DNA of 64,000 bases from Nibrella saemangeumensis (GTDB lineage Bacteria; Bacteroidota; Bacteroidia; Cytophagales; Spirosomataceae), in contig NZ_BAABHD010000024.1 in the NCBI RefSeq assembly GCF_039541915.1, forward strand, positions 310,001 to 374,000, given 5' to 3'. The position numbers were made by a program, and so were the translations under genes. The notes beneath the pieces are model-generated. The model saw only the letters and a list, made by a program, of their open reading frames with translations. It was not told the origin of the DNA and did no database searches. How positions within the stretch are numbered: position 1 is the stretch's first letter; every line of letters starts with the position of its first letter. Of this stretch, positions 44,801 to 52,967 are shown one piece after another.

Positions 44801-44951
44801 CCGCAAGTTGCGCGTCTATGTTAGTGGACAGAACCTGGCCACGATCACCAAACTCAAGAACTTTGATCCCGAGCGGACTACCGGCGGCAATACCGATCGC
44901 CTGACGCCCCTGTACAAGATTTACAGCCTTGGCTTAAACCTCAAATTTTAA
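41808..44951 (+). CDS. SusC/RagA-type TonB-dependent outer-membrane transporter
   Basis: 1047 residues. A signal peptide (cut near AAYAQ, about residue 39) is followed by a carboxypeptidase-regulatory-like domain (LRITGSVVSAADGQSIPGASVTVKG). Next are the TonB box region EVVVVGYGEQKK, a plug domain (GADGSSINIRGIGTFGNSNPLVVID, SIYGARGANGVIVVTTKKG), and a 22-strand barrel ending SLGLNLKF. It is the pore through which the SusD-bound glycan enters the periplasm under TonB energy. The gene follows the terminator after the HTCS and is 4 bp from susD. The promoter is presumably the target of the HTCS; a TTTG/TTTG/TAAAATTTA stretch lies at 41746-41769. Confidence 0.94.
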   Translation: MKSNCTFFQSGWNLGRRSARALLLLTGIALLAPPAAYAQSNLRITGSVVSAADGQSIPGASVTVKGTTLGTVTGADGGFSLTVPSRQSVLLFSNIGYTALEVPLGNQTELKVTLQEDVALLSEVVVVGYGEQKKINLTGAVETIRFDGAVNLPVTNTSQMMYGRFSGVQLTQSSGLPGADGSSINIRGIGTFGNSNPLVVIDNIQYNGLTEFNNLAPSDIESISVLKDASASAIYGARGANGVIVVTTKKGKKGKLTVDYNAYTGIQRVTVVPEYLDANNYALLRNERDRNTNGANAPLRYTAADLEAIRTGSKPDQFANTNWARETLRDAPIQNHYLSFSGGSDNLTYRVSLGYLNQQAIVRGKFKSDRYTLGLNLTAKANEWLTLTNVTNAYWSKFRGPAGGADAITGETGIINQFQRSSPTIPAYYSNGAFGIVDGSYQNVNFSFPATNALMTGLQGDNKQDNINISERVGLSATILRGLTLETSGSLVMNVQNISNFNPTLTTRDWAGQVVNQSLLNSLTNTFGFTYRLLNENILRYSTSWNQAHNLQLMAGHSVIYDKDDGFAGSLQGFPSNNIQEFNGGGVTNPSVSGAASEVSWQSFFGRVNYNYREKYLLELNLRRDGSSKFGPNKRYGTFPSVSAGWNLAREPFMQHIDWVSNFKIRSSWGVSGNDRIGNYIYEQTYNTGLDYVLGDAVVGAVALTSLANPNITWETIRQFNLGLDLELFQNRLYFSADYFRRNSTDILYTNFPVPNSLGVTSLAAQNAAGMLNRGLELTANYANNFGGLKLNLGANVTRMADNRVTSLGPGGEETISGNSIIRIGQPFNAYYGYRVLGVFQTKEEVDGAPVQFGSPLTAPGDLRYADVSGANGTPDGKIDAFDRVVIGNPFPKMIYNFNANLTYQGLDFTVLFQGLDRVDRVLNGNGQLPMADDRNNALSYWIDRWTPEKPSTVLPRLGGVNNTVFSSFYVQDASFLRLKNLELGYTLPGQLSGKAGIRKLRVYVSGQNLATITKLKNFDPERTTGGNTDRLTPLYKIYSLGLNLKF

Positions 44952-44955
44952 ATCC

Positions 44956-46491
44956 ATGAAAAAGATTTTATACCTACTACCTCTGCTGCTGTTGTTCAGT
45001 TGCAAAGAGGATTTTCTTGACCGGGGCTCCCTGACCCAACTCGCCGAGGGTAACTTCTGGCAAAACGAAAAAGATGCTCAACTGGGCATCAACGGGATCT
45101 ATGATGTACTCCAATCCAGGGTACTGTACAGCGGTAACCTGAACGGTTCTGCGGGGATACCGCAGCACGACAGCTTTGCGGATAATACGTTCAACAACTA
45201 TAAGTTTGAAGGGCCGGGTAATTTCGTGGAGGCCCGGGTTGATCCGTCGACCAGCTTCTTCAATGAGTTCTGGACCGCCAACTACCGGGGTATTGCCCGC
45301 GCCAACAATGCCATCACCAATATTGAGCGTATTCCCAAAGAGGCTATCAGCGCTGACGTTAAAGCCCAGTTACTGGGACAGGCGCGTTTTCTGCGGGCTT
45401 TGTTCTACATGAATCTGGCGGTTCATTTCGAGGAAGTACCCCTTATTTTACAGGTTCAGTCGTTGCAGGAAGCCTACGTACCCAAGAATACCAACAAGGA
45501 GGTGTCGGACCAAATCATCGCCGACCTGAAATTTGCCGGCGAATCACTGCCCACTACGTACCCGGCTGCCCAGTATGGCTACGCTACCAAAGGAGCGGCC
45601 CTGTCATTGCTGGCCCGTTTTCAGTTGTACCTGAAAAACTACCAGGAAGTGGTAGCCCTGACGAGCCAGGTACTTACCCTCGGCTACAGCCTGAACAGCA
45701 GCTACGAGCAGCTGTTTACCGAAGCCGGGGAAAAGTCTAAGGAGGTTGTATTCGCCGTGCGTTTTTTGCAGGATCAGTCCGATAACGGGGAGACGTTCTC
45801 GGCTACCTTTACGGGAATACCGAAAGTGAATGTGCAGCCCTTACGTAACCTGGTCAATGATTACTACGCCACCGACGGGCTACCCATCACCAGGTCCCCC
45901 CTGTATAAAGCGGCTACCCCAAAACTGAACCGGGACCCGCGCCTGGCGGCTTCGGTTTACTTTAAGGACGACATCTTCCTGACCGACCTGAATCGACCCT
46001 TTACCGGCAATACGGCCACTACGTTCGGGCTGAAAAAATATATCCGCAATAGCCCCTCGACCAGTGGTGTCGGGGTAGGCTCGCCGGGCGGACAGGACTT
46101 TTACGTAATTCGCTACGCCGATGTGCTGCTGATGCGGGCCGAAGCACTGATAGAAACCAACCAGCTTCCCGACGTTTATTCCCTGGTCAACCAGGTGCGG
46201 GCACGGGTGAAAATGCCAAAGGTAGAAGACGTGGAAGGGTCGGGCCTCTCGCAGGCGGCCCTCAGGGATATTGTCCGGCACGAACGTCGCGTTGAACTGG
46301 CTTTTGAAGGCTTGCGCTTCTTCGACGTAAAGCGCTGGGGTGAAGTGGAGGCCGCCTATAAGCGGGCCACCGATGATCGGGTGGCAGCCTACAGACCCGT
46401 TTACCGGGGACGCATGTCGGAGGTATTTCCGATTCCGCAGTCCGAAATCGACGCCAACAAAAGTCTGGCGCAGCACCCGGACTGGAAGTAG
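44956..46491 (+). CDS. RagB/SusD-family glycan-binding lipoprotein
   Basis: 511 residues with a lipobox (LLFSC, Cys16), so it sits on the outer-membrane surface over SusC. The SusD fold is recognised by FLDRGSLTQLAEGNFWQNEKDAQLGINGIYD-type opening, the TPR helices (GQARFLRALFYMNLA), YADVLLMRAEALIETNQ, RVELAFEGLRFFDVKRW and FPIPQSEIDANK near the end. It binds the glycan and delivers it to the SusC pore 4 bp upstream in the same transcript. Specificity cannot be read from the sequence. Confidence 0.94.
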   Translation: MKKILYLLPLLLLFSCKEDFLDRGSLTQLAEGNFWQNEKDAQLGINGIYDVLQSRVLYSGNLNGSAGIPQHDSFADNTFNNYKFEGPGNFVEARVDPSTSFFNEFWTANYRGIARANNAITNIERIPKEAISADVKAQLLGQARFLRALFYMNLAVHFEEVPLILQVQSLQEAYVPKNTNKEVSDQIIADLKFAGESLPTTYPAAQYGYATKGAALSLLARFQLYLKNYQEVVALTSQVLTLGYSLNSSYEQLFTEAGEKSKEVVFAVRFLQDQSDNGETFSATFTGIPKVNVQPLRNLVNDYYATDGLPITRSPLYKAATPKLNRDPRLAASVYFKDDIFLTDLNRPFTGNTATTFGLKKYIRNSPSTSGVGVGSPGGQDFYVIRYADVLLMRAEALIETNQLPDVYSLVNQVRARVKMPKVEDVEGSGLSQAALRDIVRHERRVELAFEGLRFFDVKRWGEVEAAYKRATDDRVAAYRPVYRGRMSEVFPIPQSEIDANKSLAQHPDWK

Positions 46492-46536
46492 CCGGCGTCG
46501 ACCAATCGTTTAAGAATCTTTAAAACGCTCCCCTTT

Positions 46537-48021
46537 ATGGTTCGCTTAGTCTGTGTCAACAGCGGAGCTAATCATAAAGGGGGATTACTCATTATCCCGA
46601 TGATAAAAATCCTCTCTGCTGTGCTGGCCGGTTGCCTGTATTTTGGCTGGAATCATGACTTCGCCCACCATTCGCGGGCTCCCCTCGTACCACCGCCCAA
46701 CATCATCGTGATTTTGACGGACGACCAGGGTTATGCCGATGTGGGGTTTCACGGTAGCACAGACATCCGTACCCCCAACATTGACCGAATAGCCCGCAAC
46801 GGTGTGGTATGCACCGAGGGCTACGTATCCTTTGCCGTATGCGGCCCCAGCCGGGCGGGGCTGCTCACCGGACGCTATCAGGATCGCTTTGGGTTCTCGC
46901 GGAATCCGCTGGTAGCCCCAAATGACCCCGGCCAGGGCTTGCCTACTTCCGAGCAAACCCTGGCCGATCTGCTCAAAAAAGCAGACTATTCGACGGCCGT
47001 AATGGGTAAGTGGCACCTGGGTGCTCACCCCTCGCAGCACCCCAACCGGCGCGGTTTCGATGAATTCTACGGCTTTCTGGGTGGTGGTCACCAGTACTTT
47101 CCCGAGAACTTGAAGCTGAAGGATCTTTCGGAAATAAAATCCGAGTATGACTCGTACCGGACCAAACTGATGCACAACACCAAACGGGTGGACGAGAACG
47201 AGTACCTGACGGATGCTCTCTCGCGGGAGGCCCTGCGGTTTATCCGGGAAAAGCAAAACAAACCGTTCTGCCTGTACCTGGCTTACAATGCCCCCCACGC
47301 CCCCCTACAGGCTTCGGAGAAGTACCTGAGCCGGTTTCCGGACATTACGGACCCACGTCGGCGGACTTACGCGGCTATGGTCAGTGCCGTGGACGATGGG
47401 GTCGGCAACATCCTGGACTTGCTGGACGAGTTGAAACTGGACAGAAACACCATTGTCTTTTTTCTGTCGGACAACGGCGGCCCCACGCCCGACAATGCCT
47501 CGGACAATACACCGCTGCGGGGTAAAAAAGGGGATTTCTTTGAAGGCGGTATACGGGTACCGTTTGCGGTGCAATGGCCCGGTAAAATTCCGGCGGGCAG
47601 TCGCTACAGCAACCCGGTTATTTCGCTGGATATTTTCGCCACGGCGGCAGCGGTAGCCAAGGTAAAGCCAAAAAACAGGCTGGATGGGGTGAACCTGATT
47701 CCCTTTCTGACCGGGCAAAACAAAGGCATTCCCCACGACTACCTGTTCTGGCGCAATGTTGATCAGAAAAGTCTGGCGGTACGTACCCGAAACGAAAAAC
47801 TGATTGCCCAGCCCGATGCAGAGTTCCTGTATAGGCTCAAAGACGCTATTGGGGAGACGACTAACCTGGCCAGACAGGACCTAAAAACACTGGAGAGGCT
47901 GAAAACCAGCGCGAACGACTGGAACCGGCAACTGCCGCCCCCCGCTTTTCTGGGCCTGATGCAGGAAAAAGAATACAACCAGTCTCATCCCGAGCGCTTT
48001 AAGATTGTCGAGGATTTTTAG
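46537..48021 (+). CDS. S1-family sulfatase, second of the PUL
   Basis: 494 residues from the ATG at 46537, or 473 from the ATG at 46600. The latter gives a more normal signal peptide (MIKILSAVLAGCLYFGW). The core is complete: NIIVILTDDQGYADVG, the formylglycine motif CGPSR with Cys102 (81 from the second start), GKWHLGAHP, LSDNGGPTPDN, and LDGVNLIPFL near the end. The second residue of the motif is Gly rather than the commoner Ser, Thr or Ala, but CxPSR is intact. The closing LDGVNLIPFL region and length fit an exo- or endo-acting sulfatase of another subfamily than the first. It follows susD by 45 bp and ends the PUL. Confidence 0.92.
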   Translation: MVRLVCVNSGANHKGGLLIIPMIKILSAVLAGCLYFGWNHDFAHHSRAPLVPPPNIIVILTDDQGYADVGFHGSTDIRTPNIDRIARNGVVCTEGYVSFAVCGPSRAGLLTGRYQDRFGFSRNPLVAPNDPGQGLPTSEQTLADLLKKADYSTAVMGKWHLGAHPSQHPNRRGFDEFYGFLGGGHQYFPENLKLKDLSEIKSEYDSYRTKLMHNTKRVDENEYLTDALSREALRFIREKQNKPFCLYLAYNAPHAPLQASEKYLSRFPDITDPRRRTYAAMVSAVDDGVGNILDLLDELKLDRNTIVFFLSDNGGPTPDNASDNTPLRGKKGDFFEGGIRVPFAVQWPGKIPAGSRYSNPVISLDIFATAAAVAKVKPKNRLDGVNLIPFLTGQNKGIPHDYLFWRNVDQKSLAVRTRNEKLIAQPDAEFLYRLKDAIGETTNLARQDLKTLERLKTSANDWNRQLPPPAFLGLMQEKEYNQSHPERFKIVEDF

Positions 48022-48541
48022 GAATAGAAGACTCCGTATCTCGCCTGCCTGATTTTCTGGCCCTTCTCATTAGCGGCAAGCGAAGCGTCCTGCCACCGAC
48101 TATTACATTCACCCGACCCTGGGCGCGGACATTAATAATGGAACGCCCAAATCCTGCCCCGTCTAAAGCTAGTGCGAAATCAGTGATAAGCCACTCTGAC
48201 AAACTCACAATAATCACTGAGAACGTGATATAGATTCGTGAGATGTCAGATTGCGCCATTAGCTGATTCAAGTGGACATTAGTGAGGTTCCTAGGGTAAT
48301 CGTTACACTAAACGGTGTGGGCCGTGGTGAGCGTTTACCCATACGTACCAATCCCCTTACCGTGCGCGAAACCGTTGGTCACTTCCGTCAAAAATTTTTG
48401 CAGTAGTCGGTGCAAATCCGGGTATTTGGCTAAATTACAAAGACATTACCAGCCCTAAACCCCTATGAAGATTGCCTGTCGACTACTTTCGCGGTTCGAT
48501 CTTAGTCCTGCTTCGTTGCTTGTGTCTGTAAAACTACGGTT
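48022..48541. other. Gene-poor region between the PUL and a histidine kinase
   Basis: 520 bp with no convincing gene. Both strands are partly open across 48030-48270, and neither product is recognised. A GTG-started frame of 44 codons (48272-48406, plus strand) encodes VDISEVPRVIVTLNGVGRG at its start and looks more protein-like than chance, so it may be a gene remnant. Composition is lower in G+C than in the PUL. Confidence 0.35.
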
Positions 48542-50476
48542 ATGGAGCGGTCAGTAATGCAACTGCTGCTGGAGCGGGAAAACTACCGCTTCTATGCGGC
48601 TTCGATTGCCACCATGGCTGAGTTTACGCTTTCACTCCTGATCCTGGGTTATTTTTTAAGCCTGAAGGGCAAGACGCGGGACACTTGGCTGATGGTAGGG
48701 TACATGGGACTCAACCTGCTGGTGTATCTGGTCGATATTGGCGTCACTTCCAGTAAGCCTGCCGTCTATATGTACTTCCGGGTGGCCCACACGATTTTAT
48801 TATCAGCACTAACCGTTTTCTGGACCTGGTGTGCTTACGCCTACCGGGGAAAACCAATGTATCGGGAAGCAATTAGTATAATTATACTGGAGACGGTAGG
48901 GCTGGGATGGTTAATCATCTATCAGAGCCGGAATATCACAAATCCTTCGTTTAACAGCGCTGTCTTTTATCCTTTTATTCTGGTTATTGGCATCCATGCC
49001 TGGACTGTCGTGGTGCTGTTGAGAAGGTCTGCTAAAAGGTTCAGGGAGCAGGAGCGTATTAGGGAAAATACACCGATTAATCAGGCGAGGTCGGCCCGGT
49101 CGCTGCAAATACTGGCTTTGCTATTTGCCTGCTGGCTCTCCTTTGTTTTAGGGTCGATCATATCCGTTTCTCCGCTTATCTACCACTTGGGTCAGATGGT
49201 GCTGCTTTTAGGAATCCTGATCCTGCATTTAAACTATGCCGAAGAAGTAACTACTTTTCAGGTAAAGCTGGTCTCCCTGCCCGTGGCTACCACGCTGGCG
49301 CTGCTGGGTATTCTCCCGTTTCTGCTGTATGGCGATTTGGCACCCGAAAACAAAGAGGGCGTCAATAATGCAACACTTCAAGACCAGCTTAGTGTTTTTG
49401 CCTGGTTGATTCCGGGGGCAACAATCTTTGTTCTGGTCGCGTTCGTCCTGTTTTATTGGATTGGTCTGCTCAGACCATTGGGTAGGTTACTGTCGGCGGT
49501 CCGCCGGATTGAAGCTGGCGAGTTTGACACCCAAGTGCTGGTACTGAGTCAGGACGAACTGGGGTATTTTGCCCGAAGTCTTCAGCGAATGGCCGCTTCG
49601 CTGAAGGTCTCCTACGATGAATTGGAAAACCGGGTAACTGAGCGAACGGCCGAATTACAGGCCTCCCTGGAGCAGTTAAAGGCCACCCAGACTCAGCTCA
49701 TTCAAAAAGAAAAAATGGCTTCGCTGGGTGAACTGACGGCAGGCATAGCCCACGAAATTCAGAACCCGCTGAATTTCGTCAACAACCTCACCGAAGTGAG
49801 CCAGGAAATAGTAGGGGAATTAAAAGAAGAGGAAACCAAACCCAATCCGGACCCCGCCCTGCGGAAAGAATTACTGGGTGACCTGGAGGAGAGTTTGCAA
49901 AAGGTCAACCACCACGGTAAGCGGGCCGACAATATCGTTAAAGGGATGCTACAACACAGCCGCACTACCGGCGGAGAAAAGCAACCCACAGACCTCAATG
50001 CCCTGGCGGATGAATACCTGCGGCTGGCTTACCAGGGATTACGCGCCAAAGACCAGAGCTTAACCATTGCCTTTCGGCTCAATCTTGACCCAACTTTGGG
50101 CCGGGTAAACGTAGTGCCTCAAGAGATAGGGCGGGTGCTGCTGAACCTCTACAACAATGCGTTTTACGCCGTGCAGCAAAGAACCAGGAATCTAGCGCCA
50201 GGAGAAGGGGAACCTTATCAACCCCAGGTCGAAGTGAGCACGCTTCGGGAAAATGGCCACGTGGAACTGCGTGTAAAAGATAACGGCACGGGTATTCCAT
50301 CCGAGATTGTGGGCAAGATTTATCAACCCTTCTTTACAACCAAACCGGCTGGTCAAGGAACGGGCCTAGGGTTGAGTCTTAGCTACGAAATTGTCACCAA
50401 GGGGCATGGAGGGGAAATCCGGGTAGCGTCTAAACCAGGGGAGTTTACTGAATTTGTGGTGCGCATACCTGGGTAA
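48542..50476 (+). CDS. Membrane sensor histidine kinase with HAMP domain
   Basis: 644 residues. About nine hydrophobic segments cover residues 15-320, forming a large membrane sensor (for example FTLSLLILGYFLSL and VFAWLIPGATIFVLVAFVLFYW). A HAMP domain follows (RPLGRLLSAVRRIEAGEFDT), then a coiled coil. The kinase core has GELTAGIAHEIQNPLNFVNN with His404, LYNNAFYAV, VKDNGTGIP and GTGLGLSLSYEIV. The phosphate acceptor protein is not encoded beside it. The long insert after the H-box (EVSQEIVGELKEEETKPNPDPA) is typical of Cytophagales relatives. It ends 41 bp before a block read in the opposite direction. Confidence 0.87.
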   Translation: MERSVMQLLLERENYRFYAASIATMAEFTLSLLILGYFLSLKGKTRDTWLMVGYMGLNLLVYLVDIGVTSSKPAVYMYFRVAHTILLSALTVFWTWCAYAYRGKPMYREAISIIILETVGLGWLIIYQSRNITNPSFNSAVFYPFILVIGIHAWTVVVLLRRSAKRFREQERIRENTPINQARSARSLQILALLFACWLSFVLGSIISVSPLIYHLGQMVLLLGILILHLNYAEEVTTFQVKLVSLPVATTLALLGILPFLLYGDLAPENKEGVNNATLQDQLSVFAWLIPGATIFVLVAFVLFYWIGLLRPLGRLLSAVRRIEAGEFDTQVLVLSQDELGYFARSLQRMAASLKVSYDELENRVTERTAELQASLEQLKATQTQLIQKEKMASLGELTAGIAHEIQNPLNFVNNLTEVSQEIVGELKEEETKPNPDPALRKELLGDLEESLQKVNHHGKRADNIVKGMLQHSRTTGGEKQPTDLNALADEYLRLAYQGLRAKDQSLTIAFRLNLDPTLGRVNVVPQEIGRVLLNLYNNAFYAVQQRTRNLAPGEGEPYQPQVEVSTLRENGHVELRVKDNGTGIPSEIVGKIYQPFFTTKPAGQGTGLGLSLSYEIVTKGHGGEIRVASKPGEFTEFVVRIPG

Positions 50477-50517
50477 AGGAGCGCATCAAAAAGTGTAAGC
50501 GGTTATTTCTTCCTGGT

Positions 50518-50772
50518 TTAGTCAAGCAGGGTTTTATAGGCCTGGCTATGTCGCACTTGATTAAAGTCAGGACCCTGCAACTCCGCTACAAACCCTTCTT
50601 TCGTTACGATATGGTTCAAATGTTGTTTGGCTTTTTGCAAGTAGCTGAGGCCTAGTTGGGATTTACCACTCAACACATGCATTCGACCTATTTCAAACAG
50701 AATCATCGGATCATTAGGTGTTTTGGCGTTGTAGGCTTGTAAAATGGCCATCGCTTCCCCTGGCTTTTTCAA
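50518..50772 (-). pseudogene. TPR gene remnant
   Basis: About 84 residues (KPGEAMAILQAYNAKTPNDPMILFEIGRMHVLSGK at the start) match the last TPR repeats of a longer tetratricopeptide protein, but only a weak TTG start is available. The frame stays open upstream without an ATG into the A8 tract at the end of the propeller lipoprotein gene. There it is one base out of phase. It is either the detached C-terminus of a decayed TPR gene or the tail of a propeller-TPR fusion separated by a frameshift. Confidence 0.55.
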
Positions 50773-50837
50773 CCTGGCTGCGGTAAAATCCAGAGACCGG
50801 AAAAGGAACGTTTTTAATGCAGCTATACATACGTTCT

Positions 50838-51863
50838 TTACTTTTTTTTGAAATCTGTAACCTTACTCCCATCATACCGATACACCCCATCAGCCCCGAA
50901 CCATATACTCCCATCATTCGCTTCTAAAATCCCAAAAAGCATCCGGCCTTCATGGGGATTTAGCTCAGTTACCGTCGGTGTTTTAGTGGACAAAGTTGCT
51001 GCCTCATACCGGGAAAGGACCCACCCCTGGGCTGTTTCTGAACTAGTCCAGATGTTGCCTTTTTTATCTTCGTAGATATACCCAACAAAATTCCGGGTGA
51101 TGTTGGTGAAGGTGCGACCATCATAGCGCCATAGGCCATTAGTGCCACCCAGCCAGATAGTACCCGTTTTATCCTCGATGATCGAACGAACATTGGTAAA
51201 AGTCTGGCCCATATACGTTGTATTGGTAAATGTTTTACCGTCATACACGAAGGTATTGTCCCTAGTGCCAAACCAAAACCTGCCTGTTTTGTCTTCAATG
51301 ATAGCATTGATTTCATGCGGGGGCCGGGTAAAATCCGGAAAAGGTACTCCGGTTCTATCTTCAAGTATAGAACCTCCATTCAGCCTGTAATTTCGAAAGG
51401 ATTTTCCATCGTAATGGCTTACACCTCCATTAGCGCCGAACCAGACAGTGCCAAGTCTATCCTCATAAATACAGACAATCTCATTATTAATAAGTCCGTC
51501 CCTGGTGGTGAAGTTTCGAAAGGATTTCCCATCGTAATAATAAACCCCTGAGCCAATCGAGCCAAACCATAAGTTGCCGTTTCTATCTTCTAACACCGAA
51601 AAAAAACGAGCCACACTGACCTTATTGGTGACATTGGTAAACGATGTGCCATTGTAGCGAAAAACACCATCAAAGGCAGCTATCCAAATATTACCCTTTC
51701 TATCTTGCCTGATCGTACGAGTGATCAGGTTAGGTCCATAGGCAGTAATGACTTCTTTAGTTTCGGACTTGATCGTGTCTGTTGGCAGGTTAGCCTTATT
51801 TTGCCCTTTACAGGAAGTGTAAAGAGCAACCAACAACAACGCATATACGAGTGCGGGTTTCAT
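50838..51863 (-). CDS. Reg_prop propeller lipoprotein
   Basis: 341 residues with a lipobox (LYTSC, Cys18). At least seven two-component-regulator-propeller repeats are present, such as DRKGNIWIAAFDGVFRYNG, DRNGNLWFGSIGSGVYYYDG, EDRLGTVWFGANGGVSHYDG and EDKTGTIWLGGTNGLWRYDG. They form one beta-propeller, equivalent to half of an HTCS sensor region, but without membrane helix or kinase. It may bind a ligand at the envelope and act with another sensor, or be derived from one. The reading frame ends in an A8 tract (FKKK-stop), past which the TPR remnant lies in a different phase. Base composition is lower in G+C than the window average. Confidence 0.82.
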   Translation of the reverse strand: MKPALVYALLLVALYTSCKGQNKANLPTDTIKSETKEVITAYGPNLITRTIRQDRKGNIWIAAFDGVFRYNGTSFTNVTNKVSVARFFSVLEDRNGNLWFGSIGSGVYYYDGKSFRNFTTRDGLINNEIVCIYEDRLGTVWFGANGGVSHYDGKSFRNYRLNGGSILEDRTGVPFPDFTRPPHEINAIIEDKTGRFWFGTRDNTFVYDGKTFTNTTYMGQTFTNVRSIIEDKTGTIWLGGTNGLWRYDGRTFTNITRNFVGYIYEDKKGNIWTSSETAQGWVLSRYEAATLSTKTPTVTELNPHEGRMLFGILEANDGSIWFGADGVYRYDGSKVTDFKKK

Positions 51864-51937
51864 TATTCGTTCTTTTAGAGGATTTTGCCACCATACGAAA
51901 CATTAAACTCATGAAATGGATTTGCAACAACATTTCT

Positions 51938-52480
51938 TTAGCAACCGCCTTGGCGAGGGGCACGTTTATAAATCAGTTTACTATCCCGTTCTACATAGTC
52001 GCCCGTTACTATTGGATATGAATACTTGGGCGCGTGCGATACAGTATGGCTTCTTATGATAATTTTGTCGTTAACGTTCAGGCTATGCAATTGCTGAAAT
52101 TCATTAGACTTTTCCGGCCCAAAACTAAGAATATAATCGTCACCATTAATCCTGACCATCACTCCGAAACCTAATCGTGAGCCTGGCGGAAGGGAAAGAG
52201 AGGTTACAACAGCCTCCATATTGGTAAAAGCACTTATATGCTTCCTTATTTTAGCTTCACCGGCATACACTTTTTTACCTTCGGGAGACGCTTCCCATTT
52301 TTTGAACTTTATACCATCAGGGGTAGCCTCCCATTTTTTCAATGCAGATTTCCCTTCAGCAGCAGAGAGTGGCTTTGAGGTTGACTTTTTAGAAGCTTCA
52401 TCTTTTATATCACGATTTGCAAATACTAGTCCGCTTATCACAACCAGCGGTAAGACGAGCGCATAAATATTTTTTTTCAT
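51938..52480 (-). CDS. Secreted protein of unknown function with KKWEA repeat
   Basis: 180 residues. A signal peptide (LVLPLVVISGLVFA, cut at about residue 21) is followed by a lysine-rich linker. Then there is a short tandem repeat, KKWEATPDGIKF and KKWEASPEGKKV (about 48-71). The C-terminal part (about 85-175) has beta-strand character: AVVTSLSLPPGSRLGFGVMVRINGDDYILSFG and NDKIIIRSHTVSHAPKYSYPIVTGDYV. I do not recognise the family. It has its own exact -7 element upstream and low G+C, which fits acquired DNA. It is read in the same direction as the propeller lipoprotein, 74 bp apart. Confidence 0.6.
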   Translation of the reverse strand: MKKNIYALVLPLVVISGLVFANRDIKDEASKKSTSKPLSAAEGKSALKKWEATPDGIKFKKWEASPEGKKVYAGEAKIRKHISAFTNMEAVVTSLSLPPGSRLGFGVMVRINGDDYILSFGPEKSNEFQQLHSLNVNDKIIIRSHTVSHAPKYSYPIVTGDYVERDSKLIYKRAPRQGGC

Positions 52481-52967
52481 ATTTTTTAGAGATTTAATTA
52501 AAATAAATACTCGTTTAAGGATATCAACAAAGCTAAAAGTTTCTATCCTGTCGCCGGTTAATGACCTGTAAAAGAATGTTAACGAAACGTAAAAGCTACT
52601 TTTACAGACTGCTGTCTCACAAAAACGCTTCGATGGGACACATAATAGTATATCTCCAACTCATGCTATCCATGGTAACCCTACCGGCCGGGGAGGTGAA
52701 GTCTCCTAATTGAACCCAGAAATACAGCTTGGGTAACCGGCTTATCAGCGCGTAGCGCTTACCAATAACAAGGTTCACCAGCTTTTAGTCAACTCTTTTC
52801 AGGACGAAACACATGGTTACCCAGGCAACTCATGTTGACTGACCTGTTCGGTTTACATGGAAACAGGACCAGACCCCATTTATTAAAGTAATTGATGAGA
52901 TTGACGGTAGCCGGCTATACGTTTGCATCGGTTTTTGCGTAATTTACCTGTTCAACAATAGGGCCTA
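52481..52967. other. Gene-free region between divergent genes
   Basis: 487 bp. It holds the -7 element of the leftward gene (52528-52535) and presumably the promoter of the HTCS gene at 52968, for which GTTTGCATCGG plus TAATTTAC at 52921-52947 is a weak candidate. No RNA gene or further open frame of interest was found. Confidence 0.4.
52528..52535 (-). promoter_or_regulatory. TAnnTTTG -7 element (TAGCTTTG)
   Basis: Exact consensus on the minus strand, 48 bp before the ATG of the unknown secreted protein at 52480. Confidence 0.4.

Noticed and set aside
47999..48271. Minus-strand 90-codon frame after the second sulfatase
   Set aside because: Overlaps the sulfatase end, no recognisable family, and the plus strand is also open; kept only as part of the gene-poor region note.
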